From Tautonia plasticadhaerens (GTDB taxonomy: Bacteria; Planctomycetota; Planctomycetia; Isosphaerales; Isosphaeraceae), in the NCBI RefSeq assembly GCF_007752535.1, contig NZ_CP036426.1, positions 2,604,001 to 2,668,000 of the forward strand: DNA of 64,000 bases, in the 5' to 3' direction. The position numbers and the translations under genes are program-made. The first letter of the stretch is position 1. Each line of letters begins with the position of its first letter. Below are positions 26,619-35,265 of this stretch, piece after piece. Under the pieces are notes generated by a model. That model had not been told where the DNA came from. It worked only from the letters and a program-made list of their open reading frames with translations, and did no database searches.

Positions 26619-27625
26619 CCCGGCTCGATTCGACCATTGGCGCATCGACGGGCCATCGTTCGGGGTCGCCCCAAGACGCCCCCGTTCCCCCGAAGGCGGC
26701 AGCGAAGAGTCCGGCTCTCCGACCCTCGCCCCCGTCCTCGGGGGAGAGGGTGGGCGAAGCCCGGGTGAGGGGGGATCGGGCGATGAGCACGACTCTGCGA
26801 ACCCTCGACGGCCCCTCACCCCAACCCTCTCCCCGCGAGCGGGGAGAGGGGGACGGGCTCGGGCCCTCGCCCCCGTCTGCGGGGGCGAGGGCGGCCGGAG
26901 GCCCAGAGAGGGGGCGGTCCGCAGCCGCCTCCCGCCACGAATCCACGGTCGCCTCCCGGTTCGACGCGCTCGAGGCCCGGTTCAGGGACGAGGTCCCGGC
27001 CGACGACTTCCGGCTCTCCGCGATCCTCCGCCACCTCGGTCCGATCGACGGCCGACTCGTGCTCGACCTGGGCTGCGGCAAGGGGCGGTTCGCCTCGAAG
27101 CTGGCTCGGAGGGGGGCGAGGGTCGTCGGGCTGGACGTCTCCGGGGCCATGCTCAGGGCCGCCCGCGACTCGGGGTTGCCGGTGGCGCTGGGGTCGATCC
27201 GCCGGCTGCCGATCCCGGACGGGGGCATCGACGCGGTCCTCTTCGTCGAGGTCCTGGAGCACGTCTCCCCGGGGGATCTGCCCGTCGTGCTGGCCGAGGC
27301 CGCCCGGGTCCTCCGGCCGGGGGGGCGGGTCGTGATCGTGGACAAGAACGCCGCGTCGCTCGACCCGATCCGGCCCTGGCTGCCGGCGGCCCTGGTGAAG
27401 CGGATCGACGAGCGGAGGGGCCGGTGGATGTACCCGCCGGGTTCGGCCGTCCGGGAGCGCTGGTTCCGGCCGGGGCAGGTGCCCCGGCTGCTGCGAAGGG
27501 CCGGATTCGTCGGCGTCCGGGCCGAGGCGATCCGGTCGCCGATAGAGCAAAAATCGCCGATCTTCCGATTCGTCCCCGTGGCCCGGCGGTTCGTCGCCTG
27601 GTCGGCCCGATCGGGGGAGGAGTAG
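26615..27625 (+). CDS. Class I SAM-dependent methyltransferase with repeat-derived N-terminal extension
   Basis: 336 residues from GTG 26615, which overlaps the upstream stop as GTGA. The methyltransferase fold starts only near residue 110: LVLDLGCGKGRFASKLARRG is motif I (about 148-167), VVGLDVSG motif II, DAVLFVEVLEHV near 210, and LRPGGRVVIVDKN near 235. Residues 36-97 are encoded by palindromic repeat units (26720-26905) and read as low-complexity PSPQPSPRERGEGDG-like sequence. The frame survives through all three units. An internal ATG at 26783 lies between units. The fold suggests O- or N-methylation of a sugar or lipid made by the cluster. The deacetylase-like gene follows after 4 bases. 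Confidence 0.85.
   Translation: MTRLDSTIGASTGHRSGSPQDAPVPPKAAAKSPALRPSPPSSGERVGEARVRGDRAMSTTLRTLDGPSPQPSPRERGEGDGLGPSPPSAGARAAGGPERGRSAAASRHESTVASRFDALEARFRDEVPADDFRLSAILRHLGPIDGRLVLDLGCGKGRFASKLARRGARVVGLDVSGAMLRAARDSGLPVALGSIRRLPIPDGGIDAVLFVEVLEHVSPGDLPVVLAEAARVLRPGGRVVIVDKNAASLDPIRPWLPAALVKRIDERRGRWMYPPGSAVRERWFRPGQVPRLLRRAGFVGVRAEAIRSPIEQKSPIFRFVPVARRFVAWSARSGEE
26720..26905. repeat. Palindromic repeat array B-A-B inside the methyltransferase coding region
   Basis: Unit B at 26720-26773, unit A at 26811-26853 (core CCCTCTCCCCGC, three bases, GCGGGGAGAGGG) and a second, more diverged unit B at 26862-26905. The same family occurs between genes at 39,294, 47,481, 50,211 and 55,131; only this array lies inside a reading frame. 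Confidence 0.85.
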
Positions 27626-27629
27626 GGCC

Positions 27630-29168
27630 ATGGACGCGACCTCCGGCGCGAACGCGGCCGACGGGCCGCCGGCCCTGCCGCTCCTGCTCTGGGGCACGCC
27701 GCCGGGGTTGGAGCGGATCCTCCGGCAGGAGGGGGTGCCGTTCGAGACGATCGTCGAGCCCCACCCCGTCGTCCTCCAGCGCGGGCGGTTCCTCCTCTTC
27801 GACGGCCGATCCGGCATCTCGGCCCGGGGGCTGCCGCTGGGCCCGGTGCAGGAGGCGATCGACGTCGACCGCCTCCGATCCGGCTGGCCGTTCGACCCCT
27901 TCGACGCCCTGGTCGACCACCGGGCCGGTCCGAGCACCTGGCAGGTCGCCGGGGCCGAGCTGACCGAGCGCGTCTCGACCCGGGACAAGGGGGCGATCCG
28001 CCGCCTCCTGCTCGCCCGGCTCCGCGAGGAGGTCTCCCGGAGGGGGGGGATCTGGGCCCGGATCTCGGCCTTCCCCTACCCGTACCGGGCCGCCTTCAAC
28101 CTCCGGCTCGACCTGGATGAGCCGTTCCCCGACGACTACCGACGCTTCGCCGAGGCCCGGAGGCCGCTCGACGACTGCTCCACCCACTTCGTCAGCACCG
28201 CCGCCTACGGCCGGGACGAGTCGGTGCTGGCCGACCTCCGCCGGCTCGATACCCAGTCCCACGGGCACTTCCATGTCGTCTACCGGGACCCGGTCGCCAA
28301 TCGCCGGAACCTGGAGCGGGCCCACGCCCTGCTCGTCGATCGGGGGTTCGACCCCGTCGGCTTCGCGGCGCCGGAAGGGAGGTGGAACCCGGGCCTCGAC
28401 GCGGCGATCGAAGGCCTCGGCTACCTGTATTCCTCCGACTTCAGCCTCGGCTACGACGACCTGCCCTCGTTCCCCTGGCTGGGAGGACGCTGGTCGAAGG
28501 TGCTCCAGGTGCCGATCCACCCGATCTGCGAGGGGCTGTTCGTCGAGGCCGGGATCGGCGAGGGCGGGACCATCGCCTCCCACCTGGTGAGGGCCGTTCG
28601 GGCCCGGATCGACCAGGGGGAGCCGGCCTTCGTCTACGGCCACCCCGAGCGGAGGCTGGCCTATTTCCCCGAGGTCCTGGAGGCGCTGGCCGGGGAGGTG
28701 GACCGCTACGAGCTGACCTGGCGGGCCACCCTCACCGACTTCGCCCGATGGTGGTCCTGGAGGGACCGCCGCCGCTGGTCCGTCTCGCCGAGGGGGCCGG
28801 GGCGATTCGAGGTCGCCTTCGAGGACTGGGGCAGCTCATATCCGATGACCCTGGAAGTGGTCCGGGGCCGTCACGTAGCCAGCCTGCCGATGCCCGGCCC
28901 CCGGGGGACGCTCCGGCTCGACGGCCTGGCCTTCGAGGGCCCCTCCCACCGGGTCGACCTGCCGGGGCCCTCCGCCGTCCGCCCCCCCTTCAGCCTGAAG
29001 GCCGCCGTGCGGTCGGCCCTCGACTGGGAGACGGTGACCCCCGTCGAGGAGCTGGACGAAGACTCCCTCCCCTCGATGCTCAAGAAGAACCTCCGACGCT
29101 GGCGGGACCGCCGACGAGGGTCCCAGGTCGGGGCCGGGGGCGGCCGGGCGACGGCTCTGCCCCGGTGA
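27630..29168 (+). CDS. Polysaccharide deacetylase-like protein with C-terminal extra domain
   Basis: 512 residues. A NodB-like domain covers about residues 145-345: FNLRLDLDEPF at 157-167 carries the metal/catalytic Asp pair, SHGHFH at 210-215 supplies the histidines, and FAAPEGRWNPGLD near 245 is motif 3. An uncharacterised N-terminal domain of 140 residues precedes it. A C-terminal beta-rich domain of about 150 residues (SPRGPGRFEVAFEDWG onward) ends in a basic tail. It probably removes acetyl groups from an amino sugar in the glycan made by the preceding genes. Strong GGGGGAGGAG before ATG; 4 bases after the methyltransferase stop. The 3' third (28679-29111) is duplicated at 30345-30777. 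Confidence 0.85.
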   Translation: MDATSGANAADGPPALPLLLWGTPPGLERILRQEGVPFETIVEPHPVVLQRGRFLLFDGRSGISARGLPLGPVQEAIDVDRLRSGWPFDPFDALVDHRAGPSTWQVAGAELTERVSTRDKGAIRRLLLARLREEVSRRGGIWARISAFPYPYRAAFNLRLDLDEPFPDDYRRFAEARRPLDDCSTHFVSTAAYGRDESVLADLRRLDTQSHGHFHVVYRDPVANRRNLERAHALLVDRGFDPVGFAAPEGRWNPGLDAAIEGLGYLYSSDFSLGYDDLPSFPWLGGRWSKVLQVPIHPICEGLFVEAGIGEGGTIASHLVRAVRARIDQGEPAFVYGHPERRLAYFPEVLEALAGEVDRYELTWRATLTDFARWWSWRDRRRWSVSPRGPGRFEVAFEDWGSSYPMTLEVVRGRHVASLPMPGPRGTLRLDGLAFEGPSHRVDLPGPSAVRPPFSLKAAVRSALDWETVTPVEELDEDSLPSMLKKNLRRWRDRRRGSQVGAGGGRATALPR

Positions 29169-29211
29169 TCGACCGGGCAGCCCTCGAAGTCGATTTCCCC
29201 GCCCTTGCGCC

Positions 29212-30111
29212 TCAGCGGGATGGCCCGGGTTCGTCACCGGGGGGATCCGCCGGGGTCGCCCCGGGATCGGGCTCGACGGCCTCGGATTCGTCGGCCTTCG
29301 TCCCGGGGAGGGCCCAGGGCACGAAGGCCGACTGGCAGACCGCGCCGGTCTTGCGGTCCTGGACGAAGACGACAAGGCCGAGGCGGTCGGTCGGCAGGCC
29401 GGGGGCGACCTTGAAGGAGAAGGCGGACTCGGAGGCCGTCCGGTCGTCCTCCAGGGTGGCAAACTCGTATTCGGTCTTCCGCGCCGGGTAGCGGTTCACG
29501 AGGGTCTTGCCCGCGTTCTCCCCCGAGGGGACCTCGGTGGCGACCCGGTCGTCCCGGAGCACGGCGCAGACGAGCAACTCCCGGCCGACGACCCGGGAGG
29601 ATAAGGGGGAGACGGCCACCCTCAGGTCGGCGGATCCGGGCTCGGCCCCCGGCGTCAGCTCGGCGTCGATGGAGACCAGCGGCGGCCTCGACCTGGCGGC
29701 CTTGACGGCGAGCCGGAGGTTCCGGGGGTCCCGGCCGTTGACGGTCTGGACGCCGTCGACCATCATCATCGGCGTGTAATAGAGCCCATACTCGGGGTTC
29801 TTGGGCTTGGTGTACAGCTCGTTGTAGGTCCACTGCCGCCGGCTGTAGAGCGTCTCCGAGAAGGGGTCCTCCCAGGGCTCGTTGAAGTAGTCGACGTGGA
29901 AGGCCACGGTGAGGGCCTGGCCGTCCGCATCCCCCAGGTCGCCGAGGATCTCCTCCGCCTCCGGGCACATGTTGCAGCCCTGGGAAGTGAACAGCTCGAC
30001 GAGCACCCGACGCTCGTCGACCCCCGAGGTCCCGGGCTGCGCCCGGGCCTCGGGCCCCACCAGGGCGAGGATCGCGGCGGGGAGGAGTCTGAGGATCATC
30101 GCATTGCGCAT
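29212..30111 (-). CDS. DUF1223 thioredoxin-like exported protein
   Basis: 299 residues. A signal peptide (ILRLLPAAILALVGPEARA) is followed by VELFTSQGCNMCPEAEEIL, the DUF1223 signature with a C-x2-C pair (CNMC) at about residues 47-50. Then come TVAFHVDYFNEPWEDPFS and TYNELYTKPKNPEYGLYYTP with the typical cis-Pro-like TP near residue 115, and DGVQTVNGRDP. The family is a secreted thioredoxin-fold protein of unknown substrate; thiol-disulfide activity is plausible but not shown. It converges with the deacetylase gene, their stops 43 bases apart. ATG 30099 is an alternative start. Confidence 0.92.
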   Translation of the reverse strand: MRNAMILRLLPAAILALVGPEARAQPGTSGVDERRVLVELFTSQGCNMCPEAEEILGDLGDADGQALTVAFHVDYFNEPWEDPFSETLYSRRQWTYNELYTKPKNPEYGLYYTPMMMVDGVQTVNGRDPRNLRLAVKAARSRPPLVSIDAELTPGAEPGSADLRVAVSPLSSRVVGRELLVCAVLRDDRVATEVPSGENAGKTLVNRYPARKTEYEFATLEDDRTASESAFSFKVAPGLPTDRLGLVVFVQDRKTGAVCQSAFVPWALPGTKADESEAVEPDPGATPADPPGDEPGPSR

Positions 30112-30268
30112 TCGGGAGCCCCGTTTCGGATCGAGTCGAGGGGGTGCATCCGCCCGGGCGAGGCGCCCCTGGCCGGGCCCGGCTGGCTGGGACAGGGACG
30201 ACGCCCCGTGCGGCCCTATTCGTCCGGCCCGCCGGAAGGCCGGGCCCGAGCGATCCGGTTGCAGGGAG

Positions 30269-30344
30269 CTACTTCCCGACGTGGGAGAGGAACGCGAACG
30301 GCTCGGCGGGCTCGAAATTGGCGGTCGGGTCGCCGATCAGGCCG
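30269..30344 (-). pseudogene. Possible C-terminal remnant of an unknown leftward gene
   Basis: On the minus strand this stretch reads GLIGDPTANFEPAEPFAFLS and three or four more residues to TAG at 30271-30269. The amino-acid composition is protein-like, but no start exists, because the frame runs into the duplicated deacetylase fragment at 30345. It could be the tail of a gene cut when that fragment arrived. The parent family was not recognised, and chance cannot be excluded for so short a piece. The rest of 30112-30268 shows nothing. Confidence 0.3.
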
Positions 30345-30831
30345 GGAGGCGCTGGCCGGGGAGGTGGACCGCTACGAGCTGACCTGGCGGGCCACCCTCA
30401 CCGACTTCGCCCGCTGGTGGTCCTGGAGGGACCGCCGCCGCTGGTCCGTCTCGCCCAGGGGGCCGGGGCGATTCGAGGTCGCCTTCGAGGACTGGGGCGG
30501 CTCGTACCCGATGACCCTGGAGGTGGTCCGGGGCCGTCACGTCGCCAGCCTGCCGATGCCCGGCCCCCGGGGGCTGCTCCGGCTCGACGGCCTGGCCTTC
30601 GAGGGGCCCTCCCACCGGGTCGACCTGCCGGGCCCCTCCGCCGTCCGCCCCCCCTTCAGCCTGAAGGCCGCCGTGCGGGCGGCCCTCGACTGGGAGACGG
30701 TGACCCCCGCCGAGGAGCTGGACGAAGACTCGCTCCCCGCACTCCTCAAGAAGAACCTCCGACGCTGGCGGGACCGCAAACCACGGCCGTCCCCCTCGGC
30801 AAGCCGGCCGAGGTCCTCGGGATCACGGTGA
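30345..30831 (+). pseudogene. Truncated duplicate of the deacetylase-like gene 3' end
   Basis: 30345-30777 matches 28679-29111 without any insertion or deletion at a constant offset of 1,666 bases, with roughly 20 substitutions by eye (about 95 % identity). The frame is still open and matches residues 350-494 of the deacetylase-like protein. About five changes are non-synonymous (for example GSSYP to GGSYP, PSMLKK to PALLKK) and most are silent. No start codon or upstream two-thirds remains. After 30777 the frame continues into unrelated sequence and stops at 30831. It is either the rump of a former full paralogue or a copied fragment. Confidence 0.85.
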
Positions 30832-30861
30832 TCGATCGCCCCGGAGACGACGGGAGGGTGG

Positions 30862-32151
30862 TCAGATGCCGTCGGCGAGGACGCCGAGCATGGCCTCGAC
30901 GAACACGTCGATCTCGTCGGGCGTGGTGTAGAGGTTCGGCGAGATCCTCACCCCGGCGAACTGCTCGTGGGTGGTCGGGGAGGTGACGATCTGGTGCTTG
31001 CCCCAGAGGTGCCCGAACAGGGCACCGTTGTCGATCCCGTCGACCCGCACCAGCGCGATGCCGGTCGAGGCGTCGTCGTCGTCGATCGAAGTCAGGATCT
31101 CGACCCGGGGGTCGGCCTCCCGGAGCGGCTTGGCCCATCGGTCCCGGAGGTAGCGGAGCCGGGCGAGCTTGCGGTCGACGCCGATGGCCCGGTGGAAGGC
31201 CAGGGCGGCGGCGATGGCGTTGTGGATCGCGGCCGGGTGGGTGCCGATCTCCTCGAACTTGCGGATGTCCTCGTCGCCGGCCGAGGAGGACATCATCGGC
31301 CAGACGTCCTTGATCCTCCCCTTGCGGACGTAGAGGAAGCCGGTGCCGATGGGGGCCAGCAGCCACTTGTGCAGGCTCGTGCCGTAGAAGTCGCACCCCA
31401 GGTCGTCTCGGCGGTCGGGGAGCTGCGCGAAGCCGTGGGCGCCGTCGACGAGCACGTCGATCCCGCGCTCCCGGGCCAGTTGGCAGACCTCCCGGATCGG
31501 GAAGACCTGGCCGGACCAGTTCGTCACCTGGGGCAGCTCGACGACCCGGGTCCGGTCGGTGATCGCCCCCCGAATCCCGTCGAGGAACACGTCGGGGGAC
31601 GGCAGCGGGACGGGGAACGAGAGTTTCTTGACCACGACCCCGTCCCGGCGGGCCCGCTGCGTCCAGCAAGTCTGCATGTGGGGATAATTCTGGTCGGTGA
31701 TGATCGCCTCGTCGCCGGCCTCCAGGTCGAGGCCGAAGATGAGCGTGGCCATCGCCTCGGTGGCGTTTCGGGTGATGGCGAGCTCTTCGGGGTCGCAGCC
31801 GAACTCGCGGGCCAGCTCCCGGCGGACCGACTCGACCCGGGGCTCGAGCACCCTCCACATGTGCTGGACGGGGGACTCGTTGGTGAACCTCAGGTCCCGG
31901 ATCATCTGCTCGAGCACGTGGCTCGGGGTCGGGCAGACGCCCCCGTTGTTCAGGTTGATGACCGTGCGATCGGTGTCGAAGCAGTGCTTGATCTCGAGCC
32001 AGTAGTCCTCGTCCCGGGCGACCTCGGCGGCGGGCCGTCGGCCGGCCCGCTCGGAGGCCCCGGCGGCCCGGGCGATGGCATCGCCCCGGAAGGACGCGCC
32101 GGCCAGGCCGACGCCGGCGACTCCGGCGAGGAAGGAACGTCGAGAGGCCAT
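30862..32151 (-). CDS. Class V aminotransferase (isopenicillin-N-epimerase-like), Tat-exported
   Basis: 429 residues from ATG 32151. The N-terminus has a Tat signal, SRRSFLAGVAGVGLAG, so the folded PLP enzyme should be exported. The class V fold follows: INLNNGGVCPTPSHVLEQM near residue 65, ITRNATEAMATLIFGL near 125, VDGAHGFAQLPD near 240, and the PLP lysine in GTSLHKWLLAPIGTGF near 265. Relatives include cysteine desulfurases and isopenicillin N epimerase. Tat-exported forms are frequent in planctomycetes but their substrate is unknown. GAGGT stands before the start. It is a single leftward gene between the pseudogene and the DUF1559 gene. Confidence 0.92.
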   Translation of the reverse strand: MASRRSFLAGVAGVGLAGASFRGDAIARAAGASERAGRRPAAEVARDEDYWLEIKHCFDTDRTVINLNNGGVCPTPSHVLEQMIRDLRFTNESPVQHMWRVLEPRVESVRRELAREFGCDPEELAITRNATEAMATLIFGLDLEAGDEAIITDQNYPHMQTCWTQRARRDGVVVKKLSFPVPLPSPDVFLDGIRGAITDRTRVVELPQVTNWSGQVFPIREVCQLARERGIDVLVDGAHGFAQLPDRRDDLGCDFYGTSLHKWLLAPIGTGFLYVRKGRIKDVWPMMSSSAGDEDIRKFEEIGTHPAAIHNAIAAALAFHRAIGVDRKLARLRYLRDRWAKPLREADPRVEILTSIDDDDASTGIALVRVDGIDNGALFGHLWGKHQIVTSPTTHEQFAGVRISPNLYTTPDEIDVFVEAMLGVLADGI

Positions 32152-32310
32152 GCGATACCTCGGGGGGGCGGGTGCGAGCGAGGGGGGCCGGGGCCTCGCC
32201 GGACGAGGGCCGCGTGCTCGGGCCGGGCGAGCGCGATCCGCCGGCACGGCCCGGCGCCCCGAATCGGTCGAGGGGGCCGGCGGCCCGGGTGGGCGAGCCG
32301 CCGGGGTCGG

Positions 32311-33402
32311 TTAAAACTGGTCGGCGCTGATGACCTCGCCGCCGTTCCTCGACGAGAGGGCCTGGAAGACGCCGACCCGGGTGCCGGGGACCACGGTGTA
32401 GACGCCGTTGGTCTGGGTCACGCCGACGGGGAGCAGGGTCGCCTCGTCGTACTGCCAGGTGTCGATGGTGTCCTTGAGGAAGCGGACCGAGCCGTCGGCG
32501 AAGGCGAAGTTCGCGCCGCCCGGGTGCAGGCTGGAGGCGGCGGCGGTGTAGGCGTTGCCGCCGCCGGGCACGCCCACGTCGGGGCCGGTCACCCGGATCC
32601 GGTTGTAGGGGTTCAGCGGGAAGAGGGTGGTGAACATCGTGTCGCTGTAGGCGCCGGAGAACCACAGGAACCAGACGTCCTTGCTCTCGGGGGGCAGGAT
32701 CCGGCTGAAGGCCCGCTCACCCAGCAGCAGGGTGTTGCTCGTGCCGTCCCGGATGGCGGAGAGGGGCACCTGGCTGCCGAAGTGGATCGTGCCGTTCGCC
32801 TTGGAGACGATGGCCGAGTAGTTCGGGTCGACGCCGTTGGGGCCGCTCGGGTAGGCCGGGAACATGCCGGCGTTGCCAGCATAGGAGGTGTGGTAGAGCA
32901 GCCACGGGGGATTGGCGACGAGGCCGCCCGGCACGCCGCTGCAACTGCCCAGGAAGTTCCTGGGGATGCTCGCCACGACCGGCTGGGAGACCTCCGGGTC
33001 ACTCGGGCACCACAGGGCGCTGAAGCCCAGACCCATGACCGTGGAATTCGGGGCCTGGTAGGGGTGCAGCTGGTAGTTATACGAATTGACGGCCGAGATC
33101 TGCTCGAAGTAGGGCAGCAGTCCCATGTAGAAGCTGTGGGCCTGTTTCCACCGGTTGCAGGTCTGGGGCCACATGTAGAAGGAGCCCATCGGCAGCATCT
33201 GGTTGCTGTCGACGTAGTTGTGGGTCGCCAGGGCGAGCTGCTTGAGGTTGTTGGTGCACTGGGCCCGCCGGGCCGCCTCCCGGGCCGCCTGCACCGCCGG
33301 CAGTAAGAGGGCGATGAGGACGCCGATGATGGCGATGACCACCAGCAGCTCGATCAGCGTGAAGCCGAGGCGGCCTCGACTGCGCCGAGAACGATCGGAC
33401 AT
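32311..33402 (-). CDS. DUF1559 domain-containing pseudopilin-like protein
   Basis: 363 residues from ATG 33402 behind AAGGAG. The N-terminus is a type IV prepilin signal: [20 protein letters not shown] with Phe after the cleavage Gly and Glu at +5, then [20 protein letters not shown], the invariant DUF1559 phrase. The C-terminal part has the family marks [19 protein letters not shown] and the [12 protein letters not shown] phrase. Planctomycetes carry dozens of such proteins. They are thought to be pseudopilins of a secretion-like or surface apparatus, the role being unproven. The small lipoprotein gene lies 92 bases upstream, a recurrent pairing. Confidence 0.95.
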   Translation of the reverse strand: MSDRSRRSRGRLGFTLIELLVVIAIIGVLIALLLPAVQAAREAARRAQCTNNLKQLALATHNYVDSNQMLPMGSFYMWPQTCNRWKQAHSFYMGLLPYFEQISAVNSYNYQLHPYQAPNSTVMGLGFSALWCPSDPEVSQPVVASIPRNFLGSCSGVPGGLVANPPWLLYHTSYAGNAGMFPAYPSGPNGVDPNYSAIVSKANGTIHFGSQVPLSAIRDGTSNTLLLGERAFSRILPPESKDVWFLWFSGAYSDTMFTTLFPLNPYNRIRVTGPDVGVPGGGNAYTAAASSLHPGGANFAFADGSVRFLKDTIDTWQYDEATLLPVGVTQTNGVYTVVPGTRVGVFQALSSRNGGEVISADQF

Positions 33403-33494
33403 GGACGGCTCCTTGTGATCGGGGGAGAGGTTCGAGGGATTGGAGTCGCCCGCCCGGGTCGGTCGCGAACGACCGGGCCCCGGGCGGGGGCGGC

Positions 33495-33686
33495 TCAGCG
33501 GGGCTCGGGCGACGAACCGGACACCGGCTGGGCGATGTTCTGCTCCATCTGCTCCCGGTAGTCGGCCGGGGCCTGGCCCTGGATCGTCCCGGCCGGCTCG
33601 CGCTCCGAGGAGCCGCAGCCGATCGTCGGGAGGGCTCCCAAGATCGTCAGGGTCGAGGCCAGGGCCGCTCGTCTGAGGCTGGACAC
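33495..33686 (-). CDS. Small lipoprotein paired with DUF1559
   Basis: 63 residues. GTG 33686 has GGAG about 10 bases upstream. The signal ends in a lipobox PTIGCGS (Cys near residue 24). The mature part is only about 40 residues, polar and Pro/Gln/Glu-rich ([17 protein letters not shown]). Such short lipoproteins regularly precede DUF1559 genes in this phylum, which supports the call despite the size. The function is unknown. Confidence 0.75.
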   Translation of the reverse strand: MSSLRRAALASTLTILGALPTIGCGSSEREPAGTIQGQAPADYREQMEQNIAQPVSGSSPEPR

Positions 33687-34155
33687 GGTGATGAAGCTCC
33701 CAGGTGGGGGGCGGGGATCGGCGCGGATCGTCTACGGCGGCCTGGGGATGAGTCCCGAAGTCCAGGGCCAAACCCGGATGTCAACGCTCTACCTACCTAT
33801 GAGCGTCAATCGACGGACGCCGGGCCCAAGGAGTGGGGCCGGCGTCTTCGGGCGGCTCGACCTCGACCTGGAGCCCCCTTGGGTGAAGAGGATCCTCCGC
33901 CGGTCAACGCCTGCCGGGGATAACCAACGGCGTGAAACCTCAAAAAAGACGCTACCCATGCCTGAGAGAACTGTCAATGACCACCTCGTCGGGGACTTCC
34001 GAGACGCGACCCTCCCCTCGGGCCGGCGGATCGACCGGGCCCTACTCGCCTCCCCCTTGCATTGCCCCCCCGGTCGTCGTACGCACCTACCTTCTTCGCG
34101 ACTCGTCCCGGGGCGCCCGGGAGGGTCTCCAACCACCCCCTCCCCGCCGATCGGG
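33687..34155. other. Divergent intergenic region with several TTGAC boxes
   Basis: This 469-base gap separates the leftward DUF1559 pair from the rightward glycosyltransferase genes. On the minus strand a perfect -35 TTGACA at 33977-33972 is followed after 17 bases by a weak TAGCGT (33954-33949). Further TTGACG/TTGACC/TTGACA boxes lie near 33784-33812 and 33906 without a matching -10. An A-run sits at 33941-33947. The plus-strand promoter of the GT4 gene was not found. Confidence 0.35.
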
Positions 34156-35265
34156 ATGTCCTTCGAGATGACGTCGTTCGACTGGCTATCGACCCGATCC
34201 TCCGGCCCGATGGATGCCGGGGCCGTGATCCTGCACTCACCGAGCCACGCCTTCCAGGCGCCGGGAGGGGGCGAGGTGCAACTGGCCCGGACGGCCAGGC
34301 ACCTGGAGGCGGTCGGGGTGAGGGTCCGGCCGTTCAACCCGTGGACGGACCGGCTGGAGGAGGGGAGGCTGCTGCACCTGTTCGGCATGTCGAGGGAGGG
34401 GCTCGAGCTGGCGAGGGTGGCCGGGGCGAGGGCCGTCCCGGTCGTGCTCTCACCGATCTGCTGGTTCGAGCCGTCGGCATTGTGGGGCCTGGCCCCGAGC
34501 CGGGTGAAAGGGGCGAGGGACCTGGGGGCGTGGGCCTTGCGGCGGGCGGTCCCCCGGCTCCCGGGCTGGCGGCGGGAGCTGCTGGGGATCGCCGACGCGG
34601 TCCTGCCGAACTCCGAGTCCGAGGGGGAGCAGCTTGTCCGACTCTTCAAGCTCGACCGGCGGAAGATCCGGGTGGTCCCCAACGGGGTGGAGCCCGACGT
34701 GGCGGAGGCGGATCCGGCCCTCTTCCGCCAACGGGTCGGCGCGGGGGGATTCGTGCTGTACGCGGGGAGGATCGAGCCCAGGAAGAATGTGCTGGGGCTG
34801 GTGAGGGGGGCAAAACGGGGAAACCTGCCGCTGGTGGTGATCGGCGACCCGGTGCCGGGCTGCGAATCCTATGCATCGCGGTGCAAGGCCGAGGGGGGAG
34901 CCGGCGTGACCTGGGTGCCAAGGATGGACGCCGACGACCCCGCCCTGGCGTCGGCCTTCCGGGCGGCCCGGGTCTTCGCCCTGCCGAGCTGGTTCGAGAC
35001 GCCGGGCCTGGCGGCCCTGGAGGCGGCGCTGGCGGGGTGCGCCGTGGTGATCACGCCGTTCGGGAGCACCCGGGAGTATTTCGGGGATCGGGCGTTCTAC
35101 GCGAGGCCGGGGAAGGTGGGGGAGATCGCCGGGGCCTTGCAAACCGCGTGGGAGGCCGGTCGGGGCGGAACTGAGCTTGCCGAACTCGTCCGTCGGCGGT
35201 ACCTCTGGGCGACCGTGGCCCGAAGGACGGCGGAGGTCTATGACGAGATCGCCCCGACAGGTTGA
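34156..35265 (+). CDS. GT4-type glycosyltransferase
   Basis: 369 residues from ATG 34156; ATG 34168 and ATG 34210 (MDAGAVILHSPSHAF) are possible, and no start has a clear ribosome site. The GT-B fold is visible: ILHSPSHAFQAPGGGEVQLA at the N-terminus, VLPNSESEGEQL near residue 155, VVPNGVEPDVAEADP, then FVLYAGRIEPRKNVLGLVRG near 200, and the nucleotide-sugar E-x7-E site in WFETPGLAALEAALAG near 280. It should use a nucleotide sugar to extend a surface polysaccharide or glycolipid. The GT9 gene overlaps its end by 26 bases. Confidence 0.9.
   Translation: MSFEMTSFDWLSTRSSGPMDAGAVILHSPSHAFQAPGGGEVQLARTARHLEAVGVRVRPFNPWTDRLEEGRLLHLFGMSREGLELARVAGARAVPVVLSPICWFEPSALWGLAPSRVKGARDLGAWALRRAVPRLPGWRRELLGIADAVLPNSESEGEQLVRLFKLDRRKIRVVPNGVEPDVAEADPALFRQRVGAGGFVLYAGRIEPRKNVLGLVRGAKRGNLPLVVIGDPVPGCESYASRCKAEGGAGVTWVPRMDADDPALASAFRAARVFALPSWFETPGLAALEAALAGCAVVITPFGSTREYFGDRAFYARPGKVGEIAGALQTAWEAGRGGTELAELVRRRYLWATVARRTAEVYDEIAPTG

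Noticed and set aside
33779-33784. TTGACA on the minus strand as -35 for the small lipoprotein gene
   Set aside because: At 16-18 bases there is no sequence resembling a -10 box (ACTTCG).
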